A stretch of 64,000 nt of DNA from Bordetella genomosp. 8 (GTDB lineage Bacteria; Pseudomonadota; Gammaproteobacteria; Burkholderiales; Burkholderiaceae_B): the NCBI RefSeq assembly GCF_002119685.1, contig NZ_CP021108.1, forward strand, positions 496,001-560,000, read 5' to 3'. Under the pieces are notes generated by a model. The model saw only the letters and a list, made by a program, of their open reading frames with translations, was not told where the DNA came from and made no database searches. Positions 33,501 to 42,950 of the stretch are shown piece by piece; the stretch's first letter is position 1; each line of letters opens with the position of its first letter. The position numbers and the translations under genes were made by a program.

Positions 33501-35129
33501 CTATGACGCGACCGTGATCTGCGTGAAATCCTGGTACCAGCTCTCGGCCTGCACGAAGCCCTTCACCTTCGGGCTCAAGGCGCGCGGATTCAGGTCATGC
33601 ACCGCGAATATATTGGGTGCGTCGTCCACCACCTGCGCATGCGCGGCGGCGAGCTTGGCGTCCTGGTCCGCCTGGTTGAAAGCGGACAGCGCCTCGGTCA
33701 GCAGCTGGTCGACCTTGGCGCTGCTGTAGCGCCCCCAGTTGCCGGTGCCGCCGCCGTCGCGGCTGAAGCAGTTGGTGTAGAACTGGGTCGGGTCGCCGAA
33801 GGGCTGGCCATGGCAGATGACGTCGTAGTGCGCGGCGCCGTTCACGCCCGGCACCTGGCGCATGGCGGTCAGCACCGACCCCCAGTCCGCCACGACCAGG
33901 TCCACCTTGACGTTGAGTTCCGCCAGGCTCTGCTGCATGAACTGCCCCATGGGCAGCGGCACCATGTTGCCGGATCCGGCCGTCGGGATCAGCGTCTTCA
34001 GGGTGACCGGCTTCTTGCCGGGACCGTAGCCGGCTTCCGCCAGCAGGGCCTTGGCCTTGTCGGGATCGTAGCCATAGACCTGCGTCGGCTTGCCGAACAG
34101 TTTGTAGTCCTGGTCGTACAGGCCGATGGCCGGCGTCGCGGTGCCGTTGAGCAGGCCCACCATGCTCTCGCGGTCCAGTCCGTAGTTCAGCGCCCGTCGC
34201 ACGCGTACGTCGGTCAGGGGGCCGGCATCGGCGCAGTTGAGCACGAAGGACCACAGGTGCAGGTAGGGTTTGGTGATCACGTTGAAACCCGCGCTCTTCA
34301 GTGCCGGGATCGAATCGGGGTCCGGAAATTCGATCCAGTCCACCTGGCCCGAACGCAGCGCGGCGACGCGGGTATTCGAATCCGCGATCGGCATCAGCAC
34401 CAGGCGGTCAAGCCGGGAAACGTGCTTCGGATCCCAATAGGCGCGGTTGGGCGTCAGCTCGATGGCGACGTGCGGCGTCACCTTTACCACCTTGAACGGC
34501 CCCGTACCGGAGGGATTCGAGCGGAATGCCAACCAGTCCTTGCCCAGTTTTTCGTACTGGCGCGGGCTGACGATGAACAGGCGCGACAGGTGATAGGGCA
34601 GCAGGCTGAACACCGTCTTCGTGCGGATGGCGAACTGCGTATCCGAGACTTTTTCATAGCCTGCGATGATGGCGGCATAGGCGCCCGCATAGGTCGGCGC
34701 CAGCTTGTCGTAGTGCGGCGCATCGCGCTTGAGCTGGCGGTCGAAGTTCCACACCACGTCGTCCACGCTCAGCGGCGAGCCGTCGTGGAAGGCGACACCC
34801 TGCCGGATCGTGAAGATCCAGCGCTTGTTGTCCCCCGGATCGATGTGCCATTCGGTGGCCAGCCCGGGAATCAGGTCGGGCGGCGTCTTCGTGTTCGCGA
34901 AATCCCACAGGACCAGCGCATCGAAGATCGGATAACCGGCGAAGCGGCCGCCTTCGCTGCCGTTGTCCGGCATGCCGTTGGTCAGCGGCACGTCGGTGGT
35001 GGTCATCGCGATGCGCAGGGCGCCACCGCCCGCGCTTTGCGCGTACAGGTCGCGTTGTCTGCCCGCGGCGAGCAGCGCGGTGCCGGCGCCGGCGAGCTTG
35101 AGCGCATTGCGGCGTGTCATCGTTGCCAT
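33501..35129 (-). CDS. Peptide-type ABC substrate-binding protein (DppA/OppA family)
   Basis: 542 residues from ATG 35129 with AGGGAGA upstream. Twin-Arg-like leader MTRRNALKLAGAGTALLAAG. SBP family 5: FDALVLWDFANTKTPPDLIPGLATEWHI, FTIRQGVAFHDGSPLSVDDVVWNF, SGTGPFKVVKVTPHVAIEL and LNYGLDRESMVGLL. Binds dipeptides, nickel, amides or related ligands. Divergent from the amidase-dpp-type operon, which lacks its own binding protein, so it should be the missing subunit. Confidence 0.9.
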   Translation of the reverse strand: MATMTRRNALKLAGAGTALLAAGRQRDLYAQSAGGGALRIAMTTTDVPLTNGMPDNGSEGGRFAGYPIFDALVLWDFANTKTPPDLIPGLATEWHIDPGDNKRWIFTIRQGVAFHDGSPLSVDDVVWNFDRQLKRDAPHYDKLAPTYAGAYAAIIAGYEKVSDTQFAIRTKTVFSLLPYHLSRLFIVSPRQYEKLGKDWLAFRSNPSGTGPFKVVKVTPHVAIELTPNRAYWDPKHVSRLDRLVLMPIADSNTRVAALRSGQVDWIEFPDPDSIPALKSAGFNVITKPYLHLWSFVLNCADAGPLTDVRVRRALNYGLDRESMVGLLNGTATPAIGLYDQDYKLFGKPTQVYGYDPDKAKALLAEAGYGPGKKPVTLKTLIPTAGSGNMVPLPMGQFMQQSLAELNVKVDLVVADWGSVLTAMRQVPGVNGAAHYDVICHGQPFGDPTQFYTNCFSRDGGGTGNWGRYSSAKVDQLLTEALSAFNQADQDAKLAAAHAQVVDDAPNIFAVHDLNPRALSPKVKGFVQAESWYQDFTQITVAS

Positions 35130-35224
35130 GTATTTCTCCCTTGACCAGGACCCAGGCTGCCTGGAGTCATGCTTTTGTGAAGGCTTCCCTTGCAGGCCGG
35201 CGATCCAGGCGTACTGGCGCTTCG

Positions 35225-35237
35225 TCAAGGTACTTGA
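35225..35237 (-). promoter_or_regulatory. TCAAG-N3-CTTGA dyad before the binding-protein gene
   Basis: The same half-sites as the three N7 dyads but with the arms in the opposite order and N3 spacing, about 100 bases before the binding-protein start, beside TTAATAATTAAGG. May be a variant site of the same regulator. Weaker case. Confidence 0.3.
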
Positions 35238-35433
35238 TTAATAATTAAGGAAGGCAAACAGCGCAAGGGGTATTCGCCCTAGGCCTGCATGCATGGGCCG
35301 CACGCACAAGGCCGGTGCGCACGCAGTCGTGCATGGTGCATGGCGCGCACCATCGTGTGTATCCCTTGAAAAAGCCCTGAAAACCGCGCGCCGACGGAGC
35401 AATCGGCACAAGGGAAAACACTCCGGAAAGTGA

Positions 35434-35452
35434 CTTGACAGATCATCAAGTC
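35434..35452 (+). promoter_or_regulatory. CTTGA-N7-TCAAG dyad, site 3 (before the amidase operon)
   Basis: The best copy: GACTTGA (from 35432), seven bases, TCAAGTC, perfect 7-bp arms. It overlaps a TTGACA that could be the -35 of the amidase promoter. Confidence 0.65.
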
Positions 35453-35572
35453 GTGCGACAGCATAGGTGCACCGGCCGGTCATCGCGCGCCGCCGGGCGA
35501 TCCCGATCCGCAAAGGATGGAATGTTGATGGTCTGTTCAGCGGCCCCGAGCGCCGCGGCGAGGATAGAGACG

Positions 35573-37924
35573 ATGAACGATATGCATGTCAACGCAAGCC
35601 CCGCCGCGAGCGGCGCGCAAGGGAAAGGACAGCAGGCCTTCCGGCTGGAAGAGGCGACGATCGATGAGCTCCATGCGGCGATCAAGCGCGGCGAGATCAC
35701 GGTGGTGCAGGTGGTGCAGCGCTACATCGACCGTTGCCGGGCCTTCAATGGCGTGTCCAGCATGCTGGTGACCGAGGACGGCAAGCCGGTGCCCGAAGCG
35801 CCCGGCACGGTCCGCGCCGGCGCGCCGTTGAAGTTTCCGACGCGGACCGTCGCGGTCGGCGATTATGTGCCCGACTACGACAGGTACAAGGGCGTGCCGC
35901 TGGAGTTCGGGCGCATGGAGCCGACCGCTTCCGATCCCACGGTCATGCAGCAGTACGGCATGATCGTCGGCATTCCGAACGCGGGACAGGTCAATGCGCT
36001 GTCGACCTTGAACATACGCGGCGAGCGTTCGACGGTATGCAAGGGCGATTTCGACAGGCATCCCTCGCTGGGACCGCTTCCGCCCGAGGCGCCGCCGATG
36101 TGCGAGTACTTCCGCCATCTACCCGACGCGCTGGAGCGTGCCGCCGAACTGGACGCAAAGTACGGATCCAATCCGGACCTGGAGCAGATGCCCATGTACG
36201 GCGTGGTCTTCTCATTCAAGGACCCCTTCGATACCAAGGATATGCATTCCATGGGCGGCGCGGATGCGGCCTACGATATCGACGTGCCGGCGCGCGACCA
36301 TATCCTGGTGGAGCAGCTGCGCAAGAAGGGGGCGATCATCTTCGCCAAGTCGGTCAGCACGGAATACAACGGCCGTGCCGGCGATCCGGGCGGCCGCCAC
36401 GTGCCGGACAAGGTCCTGGTATCGACGCTGGGCTACCAGCGCACCACCTGGGGCGGCAATCCGTCCAACCCCTACGACACGACGCGCTCGGCGTCGCTGG
36501 GATCCAGTTCGGGATCGGCCCTGTCGGTGAGCGCAAACTTGTGCATGATCGGGCTGGGCGAGGAGACCCGCGCGTCCACGCGTGGGCCCGCCAACCACAA
36601 TTCCGTGGCCTTGATCCTGCCGCACAAGGCGCTGATCGGCTTCGACGGCGGCGCGATAGGCGCGGATATCCATAACGACCGCACGGGCATCCATGCGCGC
36701 AGGATAGGCGATGCCGCCAAGGTGCTGGACGCCCTGAAGGATCCGGAGGAAGGCTACTACGACCCGCGCGATCCCTTCACCACCGTGCCGCGCTCATCGG
36801 CCTTGAGCACGCCTTACGCCAGCCATGTCTACAAGTCCCGGTCGCTGAAGGGAAAGCGCATCGGCATCATCCGGGAATCCATGTTCTGTCCGCCGGGCGA
36901 TGTGGCCGCCCGCCCGATCACGACCGCGGTCGCGCGTGAAATCAAGCAAGTCCTGGGCAGACAGCTGGGCGCGACGCTGGTGGAATCGTCGCATCCCAAC
37001 TGGACGCGGGATCCTGAAGTCGAGCTGATGAAGGTGGACTTCACCAAGGCGCTGGCGCGCCTGATTCCGGTTTTCATGCCCGATATTTTGTATCGGCTGA
37101 CCCCGGCCGGCGAGCCGGTGTTTCCGGACTTCGCCGCCGCCATCAAGCGCACCGAATTCCAGCCGGGCAAGTTTTTCGGCACGGGGACCATGAATCCCAT
37201 CGACTACATGGTGGAAATGGCGGAAGGGCGCATCGCGCCGCCCGCCAACCTGGACATCATCACGGTGCAGCACCAAGCCGACAGCATGGCTTTCCGGTAC
37301 CACATACCGCAGTATCTGACGCGTCGTGCGGAGGACTGGAAAAAACTGGGTTTCAGCGAAACCGTGGTCGACTTCGCGACCCTGAACGCGCGGTCCAAGT
37401 TCTGGGGCGACGATCAGCGCGCCGCCTTCAAGAACTGGGAAGAGGTCGTCGACATGCGCAACCCGCTGGACGAGCGGCAGGGCGTAAACGAACGCCTGAT
37501 GCTGCGCGAACTGTTGCGGCGCGTCGACATGATGGTGATCCTGGAAAACCACCTGGATGGCCTGGTACGGCTGCATACGCCGTATCCGCCCGGCAAGATA
37601 GGCGGCGCCCCGTACCCCGGCGTGTCGGGTACGCCGCGCAACGAATCGGCCTACGGCCCGAACGCGGGGCTGAGCGAGATCCTGATCCCGGCCGGCTATG
37701 TCGACGAGGTATACGACTACACCTTCGAGCTGAGCGCCGACGGCAAGCGCTACGTGCCTCAGCCCGCGACGACGCCGACGCCCGTGCCGCCGCCTGGCAT
37801 GCCTTTTTCGCTGGTCTTTCGCGCCGAGCCGGGCAAGGAGGACGTCATCCTCGACATCGCATCGGCGTATGAGGCCGCGTCCGCGCGGCGCGTCATGCCG
37901 CCGTCCTTCGGTCCCTTGCCCTAG
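35573..37924 (+). CDS. Large amidase-signature-family protein
   Basis: 783 residues from ATG 35573 (GAGGATAGAG upstream); ATG 35522 with AAAGGA is possible and would add 17 residues. Amidase-signature hydrolases use Ser-cisSer-Lys. The Lys is in VVFSFKDPFDTKDMHS (about 216), the cis-Ser in LGSSSGSALS (about 310) and the nucleophile in EETRASTRGPAN (about 334), where TRAST replaces the usual TGGS. The family core is about 450-500 residues, so about 280 extra residues lie before the core (Asp/Pro-rich, 60-200) and after it. No signal peptide. First gene of an operon with a Dpp-type transporter. Confidence 0.88.
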   Translation: MNDMHVNASPAASGAQGKGQQAFRLEEATIDELHAAIKRGEITVVQVVQRYIDRCRAFNGVSSMLVTEDGKPVPEAPGTVRAGAPLKFPTRTVAVGDYVPDYDRYKGVPLEFGRMEPTASDPTVMQQYGMIVGIPNAGQVNALSTLNIRGERSTVCKGDFDRHPSLGPLPPEAPPMCEYFRHLPDALERAAELDAKYGSNPDLEQMPMYGVVFSFKDPFDTKDMHSMGGADAAYDIDVPARDHILVEQLRKKGAIIFAKSVSTEYNGRAGDPGGRHVPDKVLVSTLGYQRTTWGGNPSNPYDTTRSASLGSSSGSALSVSANLCMIGLGEETRASTRGPANHNSVALILPHKALIGFDGGAIGADIHNDRTGIHARRIGDAAKVLDALKDPEEGYYDPRDPFTTVPRSSALSTPYASHVYKSRSLKGKRIGIIRESMFCPPGDVAARPITTAVAREIKQVLGRQLGATLVESSHPNWTRDPEVELMKVDFTKALARLIPVFMPDILYRLTPAGEPVFPDFAAAIKRTEFQPGKFFGTGTMNPIDYMVEMAEGRIAPPANLDIITVQHQADSMAFRYHIPQYLTRRAEDWKKLGFSETVVDFATLNARSKFWGDDQRAAFKNWEEVVDMRNPLDERQGVNERLMLRELLRRVDMMVILENHLDGLVRLHTPYPPGKIGGAPYPGVSGTPRNESAYGPNAGLSEILIPAGYVDEVYDYTFELSADGKRYVPQPATTPTPVPPPGMPFSLVFRAEPGKEDVILDIASAYEAASARRVMPPSFGPLP

Positions 37925-37964
37925 CGGCGCGATCGATAGCCTTTATCCCACACGGAGGCTCGGC

Positions 37965-39005
37965 ATGGCCAGGGTGGATCGGGAACCGGAACGCGGCGGG
38001 CCGGCGCAACCGCTGCTGATCGTCAAGGGGCTGATGAAGCACTTCCCGGTCGGCTCGGTATTCGCCGGCGGGCGCAAGCTGGTGCGCGCCGTCGATGGCA
38101 TGGACCTGAGCGTGCGCAAGCAGGAGACCCTGGGCATCGTGGGCGAATCCGGTTGCGGCAAGTCGACGTTCTCGCGGCTGATCATGTCGCTGATGGCGCC
38201 GACTGCCGGTGAAATCATCTTCGACGGCGATCCGGTGGGAGGATACCGGGGCATCAGCCTGAAGGACTATCGGCGGCAGGTGCAGATGGTGTTCCAGGAC
38301 AGCTATTCGTCGCTGAACCCCAGGCTGACCATCGAAGAGTCCATCGCCTATGGGCCCGTGGTACACGGCCTGCCGCGCCGCGAAGCGCGCGAGCGCGCGC
38401 GCGACCTGCTGGCCGCCGTCGGGCTGGCGCCGCGGCAGTATGCGCGGCGATTCCCGCATGAACTGTCGGGTGGCCAGCGGCAGCGCGTGAACATCGCGCG
38501 CGCGCTGGCGCTGCGGCCGCGCCTGGTCATCCTGGACGAACCGGTATCGGCGCTGGACAAGTCGGTCGAGGCCCAGGTGCTGAATCTGCTGATGGACCTG
38601 AAAGAGCAGTTCAGCCTGACCTACGTCTTCATCAGCCACGACTTGAACGTCGTGCAGCATGTGGCCGATCGCGTGCTGGTCATGTATCTCGGCAAGGTGG
38701 TGGAGATCGGCCCGTCCGAGCCGATCTTCGCGGCGCCGGCGCATCCCTATACCCAGGCGCTGATGGACAGCCGGCCATCGATGGACCCGGCGCGCCGCCG
38801 CACGGAACCGCCGCTCAAGGGCGATCCGCCCAATCCCATCGATCCGCCATCCGGCTGCCGCTTCCATACGCGCTGCGCGATCGCCCGCGAGCTGTGCGCG
38901 TCGACGGCGCCGGCGCTGCGGGACATCGGCGACACGCGCGAGGCGGCATGCCATGCCGTGATGCCCGATAGCGGCTTCCTGCAAAGCCCCGAGGCCATCC
39001 CATGA
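37965..39005 (+). CDS. Oligopeptide ABC transporter ATP-binding protein, DppF/OppF type
   Basis: 346 residues with GGAGG before the ATG. Walker [13 protein letters not shown]-loop [15 protein letters not shown], signature [15 protein letters not shown], Walker [28 protein letters not shown]. The C-terminal oligo_HPY domain carries cysteines ([15 protein letters not shown]) as in DppF/OppF. 40 bases after the amidase; its stop overlaps the next start. Confidence 0.92.
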   Translation: MARVDREPERGGPAQPLLIVKGLMKHFPVGSVFAGGRKLVRAVDGMDLSVRKQETLGIVGESGCGKSTFSRLIMSLMAPTAGEIIFDGDPVGGYRGISLKDYRRQVQMVFQDSYSSLNPRLTIEESIAYGPVVHGLPRREARERARDLLAAVGLAPRQYARRFPHELSGGQRQRVNIARALALRPRLVILDEPVSALDKSVEAQVLNLLMDLKEQFSLTYVFISHDLNVVQHVADRVLVMYLGKVVEIGPSEPIFAAPAHPYTQALMDSRPSMDPARRRTEPPLKGDPPNPIDPPSGCRFHTRCAIARELCASTAPALRDIGDTREAACHAVMPDSGFLQSPEAIP

Positions 39006-39979
39006 CGCGCCAGGCCCTGATACGCGCCCGCGGCTTGCACGTGGCCTTCGTTTCGCGCGACGGGACGGTGGCGGCCGTCAACGGCATCGACCTGGACCTG
39101 ACCGAGGGCCAGGTGCTGTGCGTGCTCGGCGAAAGCGGTTCGGGCAAGTCCGTGACCTTGCGGGCGTTGATGCGGCTGAATCCGCCGGCGAAGACTGTCA
39201 TGCGCGGCGAATTGACCGTGGCGGGGCACGACATGATGGCGCTGCCCGATGCCAGGTTGCCCGACCTGCGTGGCAAGGTCGTGTCGATGATCTTCCAGGA
39301 GCCCATGACGGCGCTGGATCCGGTATTCACGATCGGCCACCAGATCGTCGAAACCATCGTCCGCCATGAGGGCGTATCCAGGACGGCAGCGCGCCAGCGC
39401 GCGCTGGACCTGCTGGACCTGGTGCAGATCCCGTCCGCCAGGATGCGCCTGGACGCCTATCCGCACGAACTTTCCGGTGGCCTGCGGCAGCGCGCCATGA
39501 TCGCCATGGCGATCTCATGCCGTCCCAGGCTGTTGCTGGCCGACGAGCCCACCACCGCCCTGGATGCCACCGTGCAGATACAGGTGCTGCTGCTCCTGCG
39601 CCGCCTGCAGGAGGAGCTGGGCATGGGCGTCGTATTCGTCACGCACGACCTGGGCGTGGCCGGCGAAATCGCCGATCGCGTCGCGGTCATGTATGCCGGA
39701 CGCATCGTCGAGCAGGGCAGTGTCTCGTCGCTGTTGACCGACCCCTTGCATCCCTACACCCAGGGCTTGCTGGGCGCGACCGTGCAGCCGGGCAACCGTG
39801 GCGCGCGCCTGGCCACCATCCCCGGCGCGCCGCCCGACCTGCGCATGCCCTTGTCCGGCTGCGCCTTCGCGCCGCGCTGCCCACGCGCCGAGGAGGCGTG
39901 CCGCGTGGCCGTTCCCCAGTTCCACCATCCATCGCCCGGCCGCGCCGTGCGCTGCATCAAGGCCATGGAGACGGTGTAG
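39002..39979 (+). CDS. Oligopeptide ABC transporter ATP-binding protein, DppD/OppD type
   Basis: 325 residues. ATGA overlap with the preceding ATPase. Walker A GESGSGKSVTLRAL, Q-loop MIFQEPMTALDPVFT, signature LSGGLRQRAMIAMAI, Walker B LLLADEPTTALDAT, HDLGVAGEIADRVAVMYAG. C-terminal oligo_HPY segment with GCAFAPRCPRAEEAC. Partner of the DppF-type subunit in an ATPase heterodimer. Confidence 0.92.
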   Translation: MTRQALIRARGLHVAFVSRDGTVAAVNGIDLDLTEGQVLCVLGESGSGKSVTLRALMRLNPPAKTVMRGELTVAGHDMMALPDARLPDLRGKVVSMIFQEPMTALDPVFTIGHQIVETIVRHEGVSRTAARQRALDLLDLVQIPSARMRLDAYPHELSGGLRQRAMIAMAISCRPRLLLADEPTTALDATVQIQVLLLLRRLQEELGMGVVFVTHDLGVAGEIADRVAVMYAGRIVEQGSVSSLLTDPLHPYTQGLLGATVQPGNRGARLATIPGAPPDLRMPLSGCAFAPRCPRAEEACRVAVPQFHHPSPGRAVRCIKAMETV

Positions 39980-40024
39980 CGCCGCGGCGCATCATGCCCG
40001 ACCATCGCCAGAGGAAGACGACCG

Positions 40025-40978
40025 ATGCTTTTCTATATCGCACGCCGCATTCTCTACATGATCCCGATCGCGCTGGCGGTGAGCCTGGTCTGCTTCCTGC
40101 TCATACACCTGGCGCCGGGCGATCCCATCGCGGCCATGGTGCCGCCGGACACCCCGCCCGATGTCGTCGCCCAGGTGCGCAGCGACTACGGGCTGGATCG
40201 CTCGCTGCCCGTGCAGTTCGGTCTGTGGCTGGAACACGTGTCGCATGGGGACCTGGGCATGTCCATCACACGGGGCAGGCCCATCCTGCCGGACCTGATC
40301 GTGGCCAGCGGCAATACCCTGATTCTGGCGGTCACGGCCGGCGTGCTGGGTTTCGTGCTGGGCTGCGTGCTGGGCGGGATCGCGGGAATCTATCGCGGAA
40401 CGTGGCTGGATCGCATGCTGCTGGGCACGGCCGTGGCCGGCGTATCGGTGCCGCACTACTGGCTGGGGATGGTGCTGGTGATCATCTTTTCGGTGACCTT
40501 GCACGTTCTGCCGGCGATGGGCGCGGGGCCGGGTACGTCGACCGTCTGGGCATGGGATTGGGCGCACATCCAGTTCCTGATCCTGCCGGCGCTGACGCTG
40601 TGCGTCATCCCGGCCGGCCTGGTCACGCGCACCGTGCGCGGGCTGGTCAGCGACATCATGAGCCAGGACTACATCACGACACTGCGCGGCAAGGGCTTGC
40701 GCTGGACCGGCATCGCCAGGCATGTGCTGCTGAACGCGGCGCCGACGGTGATCGCCGTCATGGGCTTGCAGCTGGCCAACCTGATGGGCGGATCCATCCT
40801 GGTCGAGACCGTCTTCGCGTGGCCCGGGACCGGCTCCATGCTGAACGACGCGATATTCCAGCGCGACTTCCCGACGTTGCAGGCGGCCACGCTGGTATTG
40901 GCGCTGTTCTTCGTTGTGCTCAATCTGGCAGTCGACCTGGTCCAGACTGTCATCGACCCGAGGATCAGCCGCACATGA
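40025..40978 (+). CDS. Oligopeptide ABC transporter permease, DppB type
   Basis: 317 residues, six helices. The N-terminal signature MLFYIARRILYMIPIALAVSL, LVRSDYGLD-type loop (VRSDYGLDRSLPVQF) and the EAA loop around GKGLRWTGIARHVLLNAAPTVI, then ETVFAWPGTGSM, are classic DppB features. 45 bases after the ATPase. Its stop overlaps the next start (ATGA). Confidence 0.92.
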   Translation: MLFYIARRILYMIPIALAVSLVCFLLIHLAPGDPIAAMVPPDTPPDVVAQVRSDYGLDRSLPVQFGLWLEHVSHGDLGMSITRGRPILPDLIVASGNTLILAVTAGVLGFVLGCVLGGIAGIYRGTWLDRMLLGTAVAGVSVPHYWLGMVLVIIFSVTLHVLPAMGAGPGTSTVWAWDWAHIQFLILPALTLCVIPAGLVTRTVRGLVSDIMSQDYITTLRGKGLRWTGIARHVLLNAAPTVIAVMGLQLANLMGGSILVETVFAWPGTGSMLNDAIFQRDFPTLQAATLVLALFFVVLNLAVDLVQTVIDPRISRT

Positions 40979-41877
40979 TGGTGATTCCGAAAGACGCGGA
41001 GCTGCCTGCGCCGGAACAGGGGCAGGCGTGGCAGGTGCCCGACAGCTACTGGCGTGGCGTCGGCCGGCGCCTGCTGCGGGACAGGACGACGCTGGTCTGC
41101 GGCGTCATCCTGTTCGCGATCTTCCTGGTGCTCGTGCTGGCTCCCTGGATCGCGCCTTACGAACCCAATGCGGGCCGGGCGCTGCTGCGCCTGAAGCCGA
41201 TAGGCTATGCCGGGCATCTGCTGGGCACCGACGAACTGGGCCGCGACATGCTTACCCGGCTGATGTACGGCGGCCGCTATTCATGGCTGATCGGCATTTC
41301 TCCCGTCCTGATGGCTTTCGTGATCGGCGGCACCATCGGCGTGGTGGCGGGCTACGCGGGCGGCAGGGTCAATATGGCCGTCATGCGCGTCACCGACGTG
41401 TTCTATGCCTTCCCGTCGGTCCTGCTGGCGGTGTCGGTCAGCGGGATGATAGGCGCCGGCGTGCTGAACGTGATCCTGTCGCTGACCTTCGTCTTCATTC
41501 CGCCCATCATCCGCGTGGCGGAGAGCGTCACGACCGGCGTGCGCAGCCTGGAACACGTGCAGGCGGCACGCAGCACGGGGGCGGGGCCGTGGTCCATCGT
41601 GTTCACGCACGTCATGCCCAATGTGCTGGGGCCGGTCTTCGTGTATGCCACCGGCCTGGTGGGCTTGTCGATGATCGTCGCGTCGGGGTTGTCCTTCCTG
41701 GGGCTGGGCGTGAAACCCCCCGATCCGGAATGGGGGCTGATGTTGAGCAGCCTGCGCACCGCCATCTACAACCAGCCGTGGATCGCGACTCTCCCCGGCG
41801 CCTGCATCTTTATTACCAGCATGTGTTTCAACTTCGTCAGCGACGGCCTGCGCACCGCCATGGACGTGCGCGCCTGA
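40975..41877 (+). CDS. Oligopeptide ABC transporter permease, DppC type
   Basis: 300 residues. LLGTDELGRDMLTRLMYGGRYS is the DppC hallmark. The EAA loop is AARSTGAGPWSIVFTHVMPNVLGP. SFLGLGVKPPDPEWGLML closes the protein. Last gene of the amidase operon. A GC-rich stem at 41897-41927 follows without a T-run. Confidence 0.92.
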   Translation: MMVIPKDAELPAPEQGQAWQVPDSYWRGVGRRLLRDRTTLVCGVILFAIFLVLVLAPWIAPYEPNAGRALLRLKPIGYAGHLLGTDELGRDMLTRLMYGGRYSWLIGISPVLMAFVIGGTIGVVAGYAGGRVNMAVMRVTDVFYAFPSVLLAVSVSGMIGAGVLNVILSLTFVFIPPIIRVAESVTTGVRSLEHVQAARSTGAGPWSIVFTHVMPNVLGPVFVYATGLVGLSMIVASGLSFLGLGVKPPDPEWGLMLSSLRTAIYNQPWIATLPGACIFITSMCFNFVSDGLRTAMDVRA

Positions 41878-42047
41878 GCACGCCGCGCCCGGTGGCACGC
41901 CGCCTTCGCCGCGGGCGCGGGCGGCGTTACACGTTGTGGCAGCCGGAATGCCGGCCAGCCGGTCTATGATTGCACAGGCGCAGCCTGGGGCCGATAGAGC
42001 AGCAGGAAGGAAGGCGCGCCTGGGGACTCCCGAGCAATCGACGATCC

Positions 42048-42947
42048 ATGGACCTGATTTCTGAGACGCTGGCGCGGATGTACGACGCCACGCCGGTGCT
42101 GGTGGCGGCCTACGACGCGCAGGATCGCCTGCGCTACGCCAATGCGGCCTTTCGCGCCGCGTTCTTCATCGCGGAGGGCGAATGCCCGACCTGGGCGGAG
42201 CTGATGCGGCGCAATCACGCGGCGGGGCGCGGCACGGTCATACGCAACCCTGACTTCGAAAGCTGGCTGGTGTCCACGCAGGGGCGCCGCGGAAAGGTAG
42301 GATTCCGCGCTTTCGAAACCGACGTCGTCGACGGCCGCTGGCTGTGGATGACGGAAACGGTACAGAACGACGGCTGGATGCTGTGCATCGCCACCGATAT
42401 CACCTCGCTGCGCGCCGGCGACCGCGCGGTGCGGCAGGACCGCGACGTGGCCATCAAGGCATCGCTGACCGACGAACTCACAGGCGTGTCCAACCGGCGT
42501 TTCCTGATGATGCGGTTGCGCGAGGCGCTCGAGGCCGGCGACGGCATCCTGGGCACCCTGTGCCTGCTGGACCTGGACAACTTCAAATACGTCAACGACG
42601 CCTACGGCCATGACATGGGTGACCGGGTCCTGAAGGACTTCGCATCCTGCATACAGTCACACCTGCGCCGCGCCGACTGTTTCAGCCGGATCGGCGGCGA
42701 AGAGTTCGCGCTGCTGCTGCCGGCCACGCAATCCGATGAGGCCATGCTGATCGTGGAGCGGATGCTGGCAATCGTTCGGCGTGCGAGGCCGCTGGCGGAG
42801 CGTCCGGAATTCAGCTACAGCTTTTCGGCGGGCATCGCGGAGCTGCGGCCGGGCGACGAGACCGGCGCGGTCGTCGGACGTGCGGACAAGGCGCTATACG
42901 CAGCCAAAATGGCGGGACGCAACCGCATACACCTGGAAGCCGCCTAG
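42048..42947 (+). CDS. Diguanylate cyclase with N-terminal PAS domain
   Basis: 299 residues from ATG 42048. PAS-like sensor about 1-120 (YDATPVLVAAYDAQDRLRYANAAFR, WLWMTETVQNDGWML), then a GGDEF domain about 135-299: SLTDELTGVSNRRF, LLDLDNFKYVNDAYGHDMGD, active site RIGGEEFALLLP (GGEEF), with the inhibitory RxxD site (RRAD) five residues before it. It makes c-di-GMP and is likely product-inhibited. Cytoplasmic; the PAS ligand is unknown. Convergent with the IclR gene. Confidence 0.93.
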   Translation: MDLISETLARMYDATPVLVAAYDAQDRLRYANAAFRAAFFIAEGECPTWAELMRRNHAAGRGTVIRNPDFESWLVSTQGRRGKVGFRAFETDVVDGRWLWMTETVQNDGWMLCIATDITSLRAGDRAVRQDRDVAIKASLTDELTGVSNRRFLMMRLREALEAGDGILGTLCLLDLDNFKYVNDAYGHDMGDRVLKDFASCIQSHLRRADCFSRIGGEEFALLLPATQSDEAMLIVERMLAIVRRARPLAERPEFSYSFSAGIAELRPGDETGAVVGRADKALYAAKMAGRNRIHLEAA

Positions 42948-42950
42948 GCG

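Noticed and set aside
35333..35353. ATGGTGC-N7-GCACCAT hairpin in the amidase leader region
   Set aside because: A single occurrence between the divergent promoters without a repeat elsewhere; could be chance in a GCAT-rich stretch.
39517..40974. Upstream extension of the DppC-type permease frame through two other genes
   Set aside because: The extra about 490 residues are low-complexity Arg/Ala/Pro sequence read out of frame over the DppD and DppB genes; the real start is the ATGA overlap at 40975.
41897..41927. Terminator after the amidase-dpp operon
   Set aside because: An ACGCCGCC/GGCGGCGT stem exists but has a long loop and no T-run, so it was not called.
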